Source: Agromyces albus (GTDB lineage: Bacteria; Actinomycetota; Actinomycetes; Actinomycetales; Microbacteriaceae). Taken from it: DNA of 64,000 nucleotides. The stretch covers positions 3,658,001 to 3,722,000 of the forward strand of contig NZ_JAUSWX010000001.1 in the NCBI RefSeq assembly GCF_030815405.1, in the 5' to 3' direction. The notes under the pieces are model-generated. The model was given only the letters and a program-made list of their open reading frames with translations, was not told where the DNA came from and did not search any database. Below, piece by piece: positions 40,744 through 48,859 of this stretch. A program made the position numbers and the translations under genes. The number at the start of each line of letters is the position of its first letter. Positions within the stretch are counted from its first letter, which is position 1.

Positions 40744-42159
40744 TCACGCCTCGGGCTCGCCGCTCAGCTCATCCACCGCGCAGGCGAGCTGCACGAGGAT
40801 GCTCGGCCCGCCGCCGTACTCCGACGTCGTGAGGGAGACCGTGCTGAGGACATCGCCCTCTGCCCCTTCTGCAGCGATGCCGTTGTCGGGCCGATACACC
40901 GTGAGGCCCCGCGTCGACCAGTACCGGTCGACGCGTTCGAAGAGCTCCTCATCAGGCGTCGACGACGCTTCGGTGGTCGCTGCGATCTGCGACGTGACGC
41001 CGGGGAATCCATCGGGATGCTCGCACCGACGGCGTTCGGGTGGATAGCTCGTGGCGATCGTGAGTCCGAGCTCCGCCGCGGTCGCCTCGACGAGCGCGAG
41101 CCCCTCTGCCTCCGCGGTGTCGATGTGGGGCGCGTTCAGTGACTCGTCGCGCTGCGGCCCTTCGTAGTCGGCGACGCGAGCGGTGAGGATGTCGCGGGCG
41201 TACGCCACCGCCTCGCCCGCGTCGATGAGATACGCGTCCTCCTCGATCGTCAGCACGACGAGCATGCCGCCGGGGCCCGACACCCGGCCGAGCGCCGGAT
41301 AGCCGACGCGATCGTCGAGCGGCTCGAACGCCCCGTCGAAGTCGGGCTCGCGGAGCATCCCCTCCACCAGCTCGCTCCCTCCCGGCACGATGTAGAGCCG
41401 TCCGCCTTCGAGCGCGCACGCCACGACTCCGGCGCGCTCGACGATCACCCGGGTGAACTCGGGCAGCACGTCGGCGGGCATGCCTCCGGGTGGCGCCTTC
41501 GGTGCGATCCCGCTGCAGGTGGCTTCGCCGGTGACCACCGGCCAGTCGAGGCGCTCGGGCTCGGCCACTGCGACCGCCGCGAACGCGGGTTCGGCGACCG
41601 CGGCAAGCCGGTCGAGCATGAGCTCGTCATCGACCGCTGCGAATCGCGACACGCTGTTGAACGCGGGCCACTGCAGCCGCACCTGCATCCACACGCCCTC
41701 GACCGACGCGGCGACGACGCACTCGAACGCCCAGTCCCGGCACGCCGCGACCGCGTCGTAGCCCCCGATCGACCGCGATGACGCGATCGGCTCGCCGTCG
41801 ACCCCTCGCACCGCGACGGCATCACCGTCGTACGGAAGCGCCTCGACCGAGAGGTAGCCCCAATCGCTCGTGAAGTCGACGGCGGGCGTGCCAGCGTTCC
41901 ACGAGCAGCGGAGACCGCCGGCCGCCGGCAGGAGCATCGGGAACGGGTCGAACTCCAGCGGGGGCATCGCCGGCACGGGGCTGGGCTCAACGCCCGCGAC
42001 GTCGGTGAGTGCCGCGGCGACGAGGTCGCCGGACGGCGCCAGCTCGTCGCAGCCCAGGAGGGCGGCCTGCGCGCTCGGTCCCTCGGCGGCGCCGGCGCAA
42101 CCCGACAGGAGCAGCATCACGGCAACGGCGGCGGTCAGCGTTGGTCTCCGAGTCGGCAC
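40744..42159 (-). CDS. Large hypothetical lipoprotein
   Basis: This protein of about 471 residues starts from GTG with PTRRPTLTAAVAVMLLLSGC, a lipoprotein signal with lipobox LSGC. After export it should be anchored on the outer face of the membrane. The mature part is acidic, rich in Ala and Glu, with several paired Cys (LLGCDEL, LRCSWNAG, AACRDWAFEC, EATCSG), suggesting disulfides in repeated small domains. No family is recognised. It stands alone, convergent to the SnoaL-like fragment. Confidence 0.75.
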   Translation of the reverse strand: MPTRRPTLTAAVAVMLLLSGCAGAAEGPSAQAALLGCDELAPSGDLVAAALTDVAGVEPSPVPAMPPLEFDPFPMLLPAAGGLRCSWNAGTPAVDFTSDWGYLSVEALPYDGDAVAVRGVDGEPIASSRSIGGYDAVAACRDWAFECVVAASVEGVWMQVRLQWPAFNSVSRFAAVDDELMLDRLAAVAEPAFAAVAVAEPERLDWPVVTGEATCSGIAPKAPPGGMPADVLPEFTRVIVERAGVVACALEGGRLYIVPGGSELVEGMLREPDFDGAFEPLDDRVGYPALGRVSGPGGMLVVLTIEEDAYLIDAGEAVAYARDILTARVADYEGPQRDESLNAPHIDTAEAEGLALVEATAAELGLTIATSYPPERRRCEHPDGFPGVTSQIAATTEASSTPDEELFERVDRYWSTRGLTVYRPDNGIAAEGAEGDVLSTVSLTTSEYGGGPSILVQLACAVDELSGEPEA

Positions 42160-42387
42160 GAGTCGACCGTACGGGGTGGCGCGGGTCGCACACAATGCCG
42201 CTCCGCCACGTTGAGTTCCTCGAGGCGGCTCGCGCCCTGGAACGCTCGGGTCCTTCCAGCCTGAGAGGATCTGTCACCACCGGCTGGAGGTCTAGAGAGA
42301 GTTGTCCTCTGTCACGGACGAGCCGTAGCCGAAGCACGTCCGAGCGCTGGACGAGCGGCTAGCGACGAACTTGGCGGCGGGCGTTTG

Positions 42388-42756
42388 TCAGGACTGGAAG
42401 AACTCGTTCGCCCTGCGTGTGTAGAGCAGGACGATGCCGATCACCGCGAGGATGCCCGACGCGATCCCGGACCAGAGTTGCGCGTGCTGCGCGAAGATGA
42501 CGAACAACGCCGAGATTAGGTTCAGGATGAAGACGATCGTGACCAGGATGCGCGCCCCGCTTCTCCCGCGAAGGAGGCCGAGGCTCACGACGATCGTGAT
42601 GATTCCGAGCGCGAGCTGAATCAACCCGAACCACAAGGCAGCCGGTGCCATCAGAGCGGCGATGAGCAGCAGGATGCCAGCGATGATGTTGACGGCGCCT
42701 GAGATCCAGGCGATGACAGCGACGAGGGTGACCCCTCCTGGGCGAGCATGGGTCAT
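42388..42756 (-). CDS. Small four-span membrane protein
   Basis: This 122-residue protein has four hydrophobic segments, in order VTLVAVIAWISGAVNIIAGI, an Ala-rich helix, IQLALGIITIVVSLGLL, and a last pair ending in AVIGIVLLYTRRANEFFQS. It resembles the short tetra-span membrane proteins common in actinobacteria (DUF7144-like). The role is unknown. No partner gene is close on the same strand. Confidence 0.7.
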   Translation of the reverse strand: MTHARPGGVTLVAVIAWISGAVNIIAGILLLIAALMAPAALWFGLIQLALGIITIVVSLGLLRGRSGARILVTIVFILNLISALFVIFAQHAQLWSGIASGILAVIGIVLLYTRRANEFFQS

Positions 42757-43077
42757 GACGGAGCTTTCTGATCAGTTTCAGGTCCGCACACGGTCGCGTC
42801 GGGTTTGCCACACAGTAGCGGAGGACGAGCCCAGACGGATAGGGCAACCTCAGGTGGAAGCAGAAGATCATCGGCACATCGTCGCGTTCGTTGGCGGCGC
42901 CTCAGCTCCATGCTGGGACTCAGAACCGCGCCGTGATGCGAAAGCCGGAATGCCCGAGCTGCTCACTCGCTGCCTCGACGTCTTCCGCAGACTCGAGACA
43001 AGTTCTCTGGAAAGACCCAGAACCGGTCGTCTGACGCTCTGCTTGGCAGGTCCGCTGCGAGACGATGCCCGATCCGA

Positions 43078-43232
43078 CTTGTCGTCGAGCGCCGAGCTGA
43101 TTTGGTCAGTGGAGGCCCGCAATCACTTTGAGGCCATGACGTTGTACTACGAAGCACATGGGCTGGGGCGAGTACACAACCGACTTCCCCGGAATCGACA
43201 AGCAGCCGCATTCGGCGCGTGGATGGGAGTAG
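43078..43232 (+). pseudogene. Conserved hypothetical protein fragment, frameshifted
   Basis: The segment LSSSAELIWSVEARNHFEAM continues TLYYEAH, and then, one frame over, MGWGEYTTDFPGIDKQPHSA-RGWE and stop. The two halves join naturally as YYE-H-MGWGEY, so a one-base indel near 43159 broke the gene. The start region is not recognisable. It ends nine bases before the arm of attachment-site copy 5. Confidence 0.5.
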
Positions 43233-43240
43233 CTCATGGA

Positions 43241-43352
43241 GCCGCGAAATCTGGCGAAAGTAGGGCGCTGTGAAGTGCTGTGAACCACCACTTGACAACT
43301 TCAGCTTCCCAAGCTGATAGCGCGGGTTCGATTCCCGTCATCCGCCCTGATC
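43241..43352 (+). repeat. tRNA-Gly(CCC) 3'-end repeat, attachment-site copy 5
   Basis: Bases 43299-43346 repeat the tRNA-Gly 3' part, with the discriminator base changed from T to C. The arm (GCCGCGAAATCTGGCGAAAG to CACCACTTGACAACTTC) closely matches the arm of copy 4. The downstream TGATCAGG agrees with copies 1 and 2. No 5' tRNA half is present. It is the rightmost copy seen. Confidence 0.85.
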
Positions 43353-43677
43353 AGGTCAGTTTTCTGGCAACAGGAAGCGCTACCGCTCGTAGTCGCGTTG
43401 ACGGAGCTGCTGAGGAACCCCACTCACGATGTCGCGACCGCACACGTGGATCGGTCAGCGGGCCGCAGACGATTCCGCTACGACCGCCGCCCAGGTGGGG
43501 CCGCGTCGGAATTTGTGACTATTAGGTGACCACAAGGTCGGTTTGCAATCGGCACTCGCGGGCCTCGCAGGCGATGAAATGCCTGATCAGAGATGCGAAG
43601 AACGGTCTACACTGATCGTAGGTTTGCACCCTTCGTGCTTGCGGTACGCTCAGGGCGCAGCGCCAGGGGAGAACGCC
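43353..43677. other. Intergenic flank of attachment-site copy 5
   Basis: No gene is supported here. The segment contains CTCGTAGTCGCG, related to the start of the arms, at about 43388, and the inverted arm element at 43509. The end has a ribosome site, GGGGAG, for the downstream membrane protein. Confidence 0.4.
43509..43533 (-). repeat. Inverted copy of the attachment-arm element
   Basis: Read on the minus strand, GTGGTCACCTAATAGTCACA then AATTC matches the GTAGTCACTTAATAGTCACAATTTC element of copies 2 and 3 at 22 of 25 positions by hand count. It lies about 160 bp to the right of copy 5 in opposite orientation to all the other copies. Confidence 0.6.
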
Positions 43678-44415
43678 ATGGATGCCAGAGAGAATTCCGA
43701 GCCGCTGGGCGGCCCCACGTCCGGCCAGGTTAGAACCGGAGGGGCGACTGGGAGACCGGACCGCTGGGCCGCGGTGGCTGGTCTGGTGTTCACTGCCCTG
43801 GTTGTGGCCAGCTTCTTCATGCCCGATATACCCAGTAGCGACAGCCCGGCGGAGGACATCGCAGCCCAGCTTGCCGCGGACAACACCGCCCACCGGCTTT
43901 CGCTGCTGCTGGGATTCCTCGCGGACGTCGCCTTCCTGGTATTCCTGGCCGGCCTCTGGAGCAGGCTGCGCCGATGGGAGGGCCCGGCCGGGATGTTCGC
44001 TGCGCTGATCCTCGCCGCCGGCGCTGCCTTTGTCACACTCATGCTGATTTCGGGGGGCCTGCACCTGGCGCTCGTCCAGTACGCCTCCGGAGGCCAGCCC
44101 GACCCGGCGGTGCTTCCCGCCCTCACCGACCTCAACCAGTGGGTGGGTGCGGCCATTCTGCCCCCCAGTGTCGCGATGTTCCTCGGGGCGACGGTGGCCA
44201 TCCTGACCACCCGGGCGCTACCGCGGTGGCTGGGCTGGCTGGCTGCCGCCACGGCCGTGCTGCAGCTCATTTCTCTCGCGGGAGTATTCCAGACCACCGT
44301 CGAGGGAGTGGTCGGCATCGCCGCTTTCAGCGGCTTCCTGCTCTTCTTGGTCTGGGTCCTGGCCACGAGCGTCGTGCTGCTGCTCCGGCCCGGCCAGCAG
44401 CCGGCCGGTGCATAA
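43678..44415 (+). CDS. DUF4386-like multi-span membrane protein
   Basis: This 245-residue protein has a polar N-terminus (about 30 residues) and six to seven hydrophobic helices, with VAGLVFTALVVASFFMPDIP followed by AEDIAAQLAADNTAHRLSLL, a pattern common in actinobacterial integral membrane proteins of unknown role. The ATG has GGGGAG six bases upstream. It lies just right of copy 5 of the attachment repeat and is followed by a strong hairpin. The family label is tentative. Confidence 0.7.
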   Translation: MDARENSEPLGGPTSGQVRTGGATGRPDRWAAVAGLVFTALVVASFFMPDIPSSDSPAEDIAAQLAADNTAHRLSLLLGFLADVAFLVFLAGLWSRLRRWEGPAGMFAALILAAGAAFVTLMLISGGLHLALVQYASGGQPDPAVLPALTDLNQWVGAAILPPSVAMFLGATVAILTTRALPRWLGWLAAATAVLQLISLAGVFQTTVEGVVGIAAFSGFLLFLVWVLATSVVLLLRPGQQPAGA

Positions 44416-44485
44416 CGGCACGAAAGGCCTGGAACCGCTGTCCGGGTCCGGGCCGGTGTTCATTGGCCGCGGCCGTTCAGTGCAT

Positions 44486-44530
44486 GCGGAATCCCCGGCC
44501 CGTTCGCCCATGCCGGGCTGGGGATTCCGC
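44486..44530 (+). terminator. Hairpin after the membrane-protein gene
   Basis: GCGGAATCCCCGGCCCG and CGGGCTGGGGATTCCGC form a near-perfect 17-bp stem with an 11-base loop, about 70 bp past the stop. No long T tract follows, as is common in GC-rich actinobacteria. It is probably a terminator. Confidence 0.65.
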
Positions 44531-44715
44531 CCTCAGTTTGAAACAGGACGCGACGTATCGGCAGCCTGCGCGAACGTCTCGATGAGGTGGCGCTGATTTT
44601 GGGTCTGCTTGTCGAAGGCGGGTGCTCGTCCGCCGTTTGACCATGAATGGGCATTCTGTTCGAATGAGCACGGCAGTTGTGCAGCTGGGTGGGATCGACA
44701 CAGGGGAGAAGATCG

Positions 44716-45591
44716 ATGAGGGCGGGGATCACGATCCTTCCGGAGTACCGCTGGGCCGAGGCGAAGCCGAGGTGGCAGGCGGCCGAGGCGTACGGCTTCG
44801 CCCACGCGTGGACGTTCGACCACCTCGGCTGGGGGCCGCTGGTCGGCGGCCCGTGGTTCGGCTCGGTGCCGACCTTGAGCGCGGCGGCACTGGCGACGTC
44901 GCGGATCGGGCTGGGCTTCATGGTGGCGTCGCCGAACTTCCGGCATCCGGTGTCGTTCGCGAGGGACGTCACGGCATTGGACGACCTGTCGGACGGCAGG
45001 TTGACGGTGGGCGTGGGTGCAGGCGGAGTGGATGGCTACGACGTGGACGTCTTCGGCGGCACCACGAAGGCCGCGAGCCCGTCGAGGCGGTACAAGGAGT
45101 TCGTGGAGTTGCTGGACGCGCTGCTGACCACAGACGGGGTCGACTACTCCGGCGAGTACTACACGGCCGCGGACGCCCGCAACGCCCCCGGCTGCGTCCA
45201 GCGTCCGCGCACCCCGTTCGTGCTCGCCGCGAACGGTCCGAAAGCGTTGGCGCTGACCGCCCGACACGGCCAGGGCTGGATCACCATCGGCACCGTCCAC
45301 GACAGCCTGGACGGGTGGTGGAAGTCGCTGGCCGAGCTGTCGGCCCGGTTCGACGAGGCCCTGGCTGCCGAGTCCCGCGACCCGGCCACGGTGCGCCGCT
45401 TCCTCCAGACCGACGCCGCGCCGGTCTTCAGCCTGTCGAGCGTCGACGTCTACCGCGACTTCCTGGGCCGTGCCGCAGAACTGGGTTTCACCGACGTCCT
45501 GGCGCCATGGCCGCGGCACGAGGGCCCGTTCGCGGGTGACGAGGCGATCCTCGACACCGTGGCCACGGATGTCCTGCCGACCTTGTCCTGA
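44716..45591 (+). CDS. LLM-class flavin-dependent oxidoreductase
   Basis: This 291-residue TIM-barrel protein has the luciferase-like pattern: AEAYGFAHAWTFDHLG near the start, SRIGLGFMVASPNFRHPVSF, DDLSDGRLTVGVGAGG and RPRTPFVLAANGPKALALTA. Actinobacterial members use F420 or FMN to move hydride on diverse substrates. The ATG has GGGGAGA upstream. It is convergent to the GH29 fucosidase, with 15 bp between stops. The substrate cannot be deduced. Confidence 0.87.
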   Translation: MRAGITILPEYRWAEAKPRWQAAEAYGFAHAWTFDHLGWGPLVGGPWFGSVPTLSAAALATSRIGLGFMVASPNFRHPVSFARDVTALDDLSDGRLTVGVGAGGVDGYDVDVFGGTTKAASPSRRYKEFVELLDALLTTDGVDYSGEYYTAADARNAPGCVQRPRTPFVLAANGPKALALTARHGQGWITIGTVHDSLDGWWKSLAELSARFDEALAAESRDPATVRRFLQTDAAPVFSLSSVDVYRDFLGRAAELGFTDVLAPWPRHEGPFAGDEAILDTVATDVLPTLS

Positions 45592-45606
45592 GTCTTGTGC
45601 GACATG

Positions 45607-47136
45607 TCAGAGCTGATGCAGGAAGTCCGTGCGCTTGGGCGGGGCCGGCGTCACGAAGCTGAGCTTCAGCGCATAACCGTGCGGGTTCGGGCGGGCTCCG
45701 GGCAGTTCGACATAGAGCGCATCGAGCTCGCGACGCCAGACGAGTGGCTCGGCGACACCGAGCATCCGGATCTCGTCGATCTCTCTCGGCTCCACCTGGT
45801 GGCGGAGTCCGAGCGTCGTGAGCACGACCTCGTCGGTCTCCGGCCAGGCCACCGTCGACGCATAGAGGTACGAGCCGGTGACATCGTTGCGCACCGTGAA
45901 TCGGTGGTCGTCGGATGAGAAGCTCGATGCTTCGCCGTCGACGAAGGACCCGCCCTTGACCTGGAGCGGCCCCTCGCCGGGCACTGCATACGGAACCGTG
46001 CCGTACACGGCCTCTCCGTAGACCGAGAGCCAGGCCCCGATCGCCTCGAGGATGGCGACTTCGGTCTCGGCGATCGTGCCGTCGGGCCTCGGCCCGATGT
46101 TCAGCAGCAGGTTGCCGTTCTTGGAGACGACGTCGAGCAGCTCACTGAGGAGCTCGACGACGCTCTTGTACACGTGACCCTCGGTCCAGCACCACGAACT
46201 GCGTGACACCGCCGAATCGTTCTGCCAGACGAACGGTTGAGCGACGCCCATCGCTCCTCGTTCGATGTCGTACACCGCACTGCCGTCGGCGAAGGCATCC
46301 CACTTGTAGTTGATGACCACCTCGCGACCCCACGCGGCGGCACTGTTGTAGTAATAGGCCGCGAGCTTGCGAAGATAGGGTTCGAACGCCGGGTTCTCGA
46401 TCCACCAGTCGAACCACAACAGCTGTGGGCGATAGCGGTCGATGATCTCGACGGTGCGCAGCAGCCAGTCTTCGAGGTGCGCTCTCGATGGCTCGGTCTC
46501 CTCGCGCTGGGCCGGGCCGTAGAAGTCGCTGAACGCGGGGTCGCGCACGTCGGACTCGAACCTGGCTCCGCCGTTCATGAAGAACCAGTGCTCGGCGCGG
46601 TGAGAGGATCCACCGAAGGTCATCGACTGCTCGCGAACCGCGACGGCGAGGTCACCGAACACGTCGCGCCGCGGGCCGACGCGGCTCGCGTCCCAGCGCG
46701 TGCGATCGCTGCGGTACATGGCGAATCCGTCGTGGTGCTCGGCCACGGGAACCACGTACTGCGCGCCGGCCCGGCGGAACAGGGCCGCCCAGGCGTCGGG
46801 GTCGTAGTGGTTCATGTGGAACTGGGGAATGAAGTCCTTGTAGCCGAATTCCGAGTGCGGGCCATACGTCGTGCGGTGGTGCTCGAACTCCGCGGTGCCC
46901 TCGCGATACATGTTTCGCGAGTACCACTCGTCGCGGTATGCGGGAACCGAATAGACGCCCCAGTGGATGAAGATCCCGAACTTGGAATCGCCGAACCACT
47001 TCGCGGGGCGGTAGCCGCGCAGCGACTCCCAGGTGTCCTCGAAGGGGCCGTCGGCGATAACGGTATCAATTCGGGCAAGGGCGGCAGCATCGTCGTCGGG
47101 GACGACGCGCGGAGGAACCCAGGACTGATCCGGCAT
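45607..47136 (-). CDS. GH29 alpha-L-fucosidase
   Basis: At 509 residues it has a GH29 barrel and C-terminal beta domain. KFGIFIHWGVYSVPAYRDEW, FIPQFHMNHYDPDAW, VPVAEHHDGFAMY and SKNGNLLLNIGPRPDGTI are all GH29 hallmarks. LLWFDWW (about residue 242) carries the Asp nucleophile. It should release alpha-L-fucose with retention. No signal peptide is seen, so it acts on imported glycans. The ATG has AAGGAG eight bases upstream, and an operator-like repeat lies at 47202. It complements the GH95 fucosidase at 27679, which differs in fold and linkage preference. Confidence 0.93.
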   Translation of the reverse strand: MPDQSWVPPRVVPDDDAAALARIDTVIADGPFEDTWESLRGYRPAKWFGDSKFGIFIHWGVYSVPAYRDEWYSRNMYREGTAEFEHHRTTYGPHSEFGYKDFIPQFHMNHYDPDAWAALFRRAGAQYVVPVAEHHDGFAMYRSDRTRWDASRVGPRRDVFGDLAVAVREQSMTFGGSSHRAEHWFFMNGGARFESDVRDPAFSDFYGPAQREETEPSRAHLEDWLLRTVEIIDRYRPQLLWFDWWIENPAFEPYLRKLAAYYYNSAAAWGREVVINYKWDAFADGSAVYDIERGAMGVAQPFVWQNDSAVSRSSWCWTEGHVYKSVVELLSELLDVVSKNGNLLLNIGPRPDGTIAETEVAILEAIGAWLSVYGEAVYGTVPYAVPGEGPLQVKGGSFVDGEASSFSSDDHRFTVRNDVTGSYLYASTVAWPETDEVVLTTLGLRHQVEPREIDEIRMLGVAEPLVWRRELDALYVELPGARPNPHGYALKLSFVTPAPPKRTDFLHQL

Positions 47137-47201
47137 GGAGAAAGCTCCTTATGCTTGCGATGGGGAATCGGGAGATCGAGCAACCGTCTGATCAGCCGGC
47201 A

Positions 47202-47213
47202 TGTAACGCTACA
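47202..47213. promoter_or_regulatory. Candidate LacI-type operator upstream of GH29
   Basis: TGTAACGCTACA is a 12-bp inverted repeat (TGTA...TACA, CG centre) in the 94-bp gap between the GH29 start and the C-N hydrolase gene. The TGTA/TACA ends resemble the site at 773-788. Binding by any specific regulator is inference. Confidence 0.3.
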
Positions 47214-47230
47214 GAGTCCGACGGCGAGCT

Positions 47231-48016
47231 TCAACGGGCAACGACATGCTCCCGGAACGGCCTCGCAGGCACATCCGCGGTAACGAGCCCGACCTCCATT
47301 TGCGGAACCTGGGCGACGACCTCACCACGCGGATTGATGACGGATGTCGGCCCCCAGCCGACTCGCTCAGCGTCCCTAGCTCCCGTGACATCTGAAGACA
47401 CCAGCCACATGCCGGTCTCCCGCGCGCGACGAGCGCGGACCACACTGTGTTCGTCCTTCCACAGCTCGGCGTTCGATCGCCGCATCATGTTCTGGGCGGG
47501 CAGAAGCAGGACATCTGCACCGCCCGCTGCCACGCGGTTGGCCGGCTCGCTGAAGTTGGCGTCGTGGCAGATGTTGATTCCGAACCTCACCCCGCGCAGA
47601 TCGAACGTCGGATACTCGCGACCCGCGTCGAACAGTGACTCTCCCGCGGTGAGATGAGTTTTGCGGTACGCGCCGAGAAGCTCGCCTTCACGGACGACGA
47701 CGGCAGTGTTCAGGATCCGCTGGCGATCACGCTCGATGATGCCGAAGACCAACGTTGGTGATACATCCCGCAGTCGACGAAGAACTTCCGCGAATTCAGG
47801 CGAATCGAGCCCCATTGCCGAACCCTCGACGTGAGCCCGCTCCACGAGATAGCCCTGGAGGAAGCACTCCGGGAACAGCACCAAGTCGACATCATCGGTC
47901 GCCGCGAGCGCCGCAAGACGACGGATGCACGCCAGAGCATCGTCAACGGAGCCAATGATCTCGGGCGTCTGACACGCCCCGACTCGAATCACTCCCACGC
48001 CCCGAGAACCCACCAC
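47231..48016 (-). CDS. Carbon-nitrogen hydrolase (nitrilase superfamily)
   Basis: About 261 residues with the nitrilase catalytic set: LVLFPECFLQGY (Glu), LGAYRKTHLT (Lys) and GINICHDANFSEP (Cys). PTSVINPRGEVVAQVP is the usual C-terminal signature. The superfamily hydrolyses amides, carbamoyl groups or nitriles; no residues here fix the substrate. Starts are ambiguous: GTG codons occur at 48016 and 47992, the latter with GGGGCG upstream and directly before IRVGACQTPEI, where the conserved domain begins. It sits upstream of GH29 on the same strand and could be co-transcribed. Confidence 0.87.
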   Translation of the reverse strand: MVGSRGVGVIRVGACQTPEIIGSVDDALACIRRLAALAATDDVDLVLFPECFLQGYLVERAHVEGSAMGLDSPEFAEVLRRLRDVSPTLVFGIIERDRQRILNTAVVVREGELLGAYRKTHLTAGESLFDAGREYPTFDLRGVRFGINICHDANFSEPANRVAAGGADVLLLPAQNMMRRSNAELWKDEHSVVRARRARETGMWLVSSDVTGARDAERVGWGPTSVINPRGEVVAQVPQMEVGLVTADVPARPFREHVVAR

Positions 48017-48118
48017 CCGTCACAATATCGCGGCCACGTCCCCCGCGCTGGGACATCCGGCCGAGGCGCTTGAATCTCGGCTGCGGCAGGCGCACAGTGG
48101 AAGGAGTGAGGAGGTCCC

Positions 48119-48802
48119 ATGCGCGACTGGATGGCTCACCCGGAGGTCATGCCGATCCTCTCCCCTGGCCGGCACCGTTCGCCGCTGCGCGGGGCCTGCT
48201 TCATGGAACTTGCGTCGTACCTCGCGGGGGAGCGCTGGAGCGACCATCCCGCATGTACGCACGGCACGCTCGCACATCTCGCACGCATGGTGAACGACCA
48301 GACGAGCGACGCCGGACGCGCCCGGCTCACGCCGCTCATCCCGACGGTCATCGGCCTGACGAGCGACGACCCGCTGCTCGATGTCCTGCTCGCCGTGCGA
48401 GCCGCCCACGCCGCCCTGCCGATCGCCGCTGAGGAGCGCCAGCGTTCGCAGGCGGTGGGCCTGCGCGTCGCCCTCACCGTCCTCGCGGAACGCGACCACG
48501 AGCTCGCCGCGGAATCGCGCGAACTGGCAAAGGCCGCCCTCCACGCCGCACCTGCCGCCGACGCCTGGGCCATCCGGTTCATCGAGGAAGTCGGTCCGGG
48601 CCGCCCGGGCATGACGGCGCGGCAGTGCCGGGACATCGTGACCGGCGCCGTCGATGGGATCGCACGGGCATGCGTCGCGGATCCCGACGATCGACTCGTC
48701 GCGCTGCTCACCTCCGCCGTGTCGGACACGGAGCGCTTCGTGGGCGCGAGGCGTGAGGCGGCGGAAGTCCGCGCCGAGGCGGGTGTGCCCGTCACCACCT
48801 AG
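48119..48802 (+). CDS. Conserved hypothetical helical protein
   Basis: This 227-residue protein is predicted to be largely helical, Ala- and Arg-rich, with no signal or membrane segment. A GGAGGTCCC ribosome site precedes the ATG. Two features suggest a folded protein: GACFMELASYLAGERWSDHP near residue 26 and ACVADPDDRLVALLTSAVSD near residue 185. I do not recognise a family. Confidence 0.7.
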   Translation: MRDWMAHPEVMPILSPGRHRSPLRGACFMELASYLAGERWSDHPACTHGTLAHLARMVNDQTSDAGRARLTPLIPTVIGLTSDDPLLDVLLAVRAAHAALPIAAEERQRSQAVGLRVALTVLAERDHELAAESRELAKAALHAAPAADAWAIRFIEEVGPGRPGMTARQCRDIVTGAVDGIARACVADPDDRLVALLTSAVSDTERFVGARREAAEVRAEAGVPVTT

Positions 48803-48859
48803 GCACCTGCGGAAACGCACCCCGCGTGGTACGTTCAGCACCAACCAACGCTGGGGGGC

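Noticed and set aside
42662..43273. 203-residue + strand protein
   Set aside because: Its first part is antisense to the small four-span membrane protein. Only the final segment looks real, and that needs a frameshift to reach its natural end, so only the fragment was kept.
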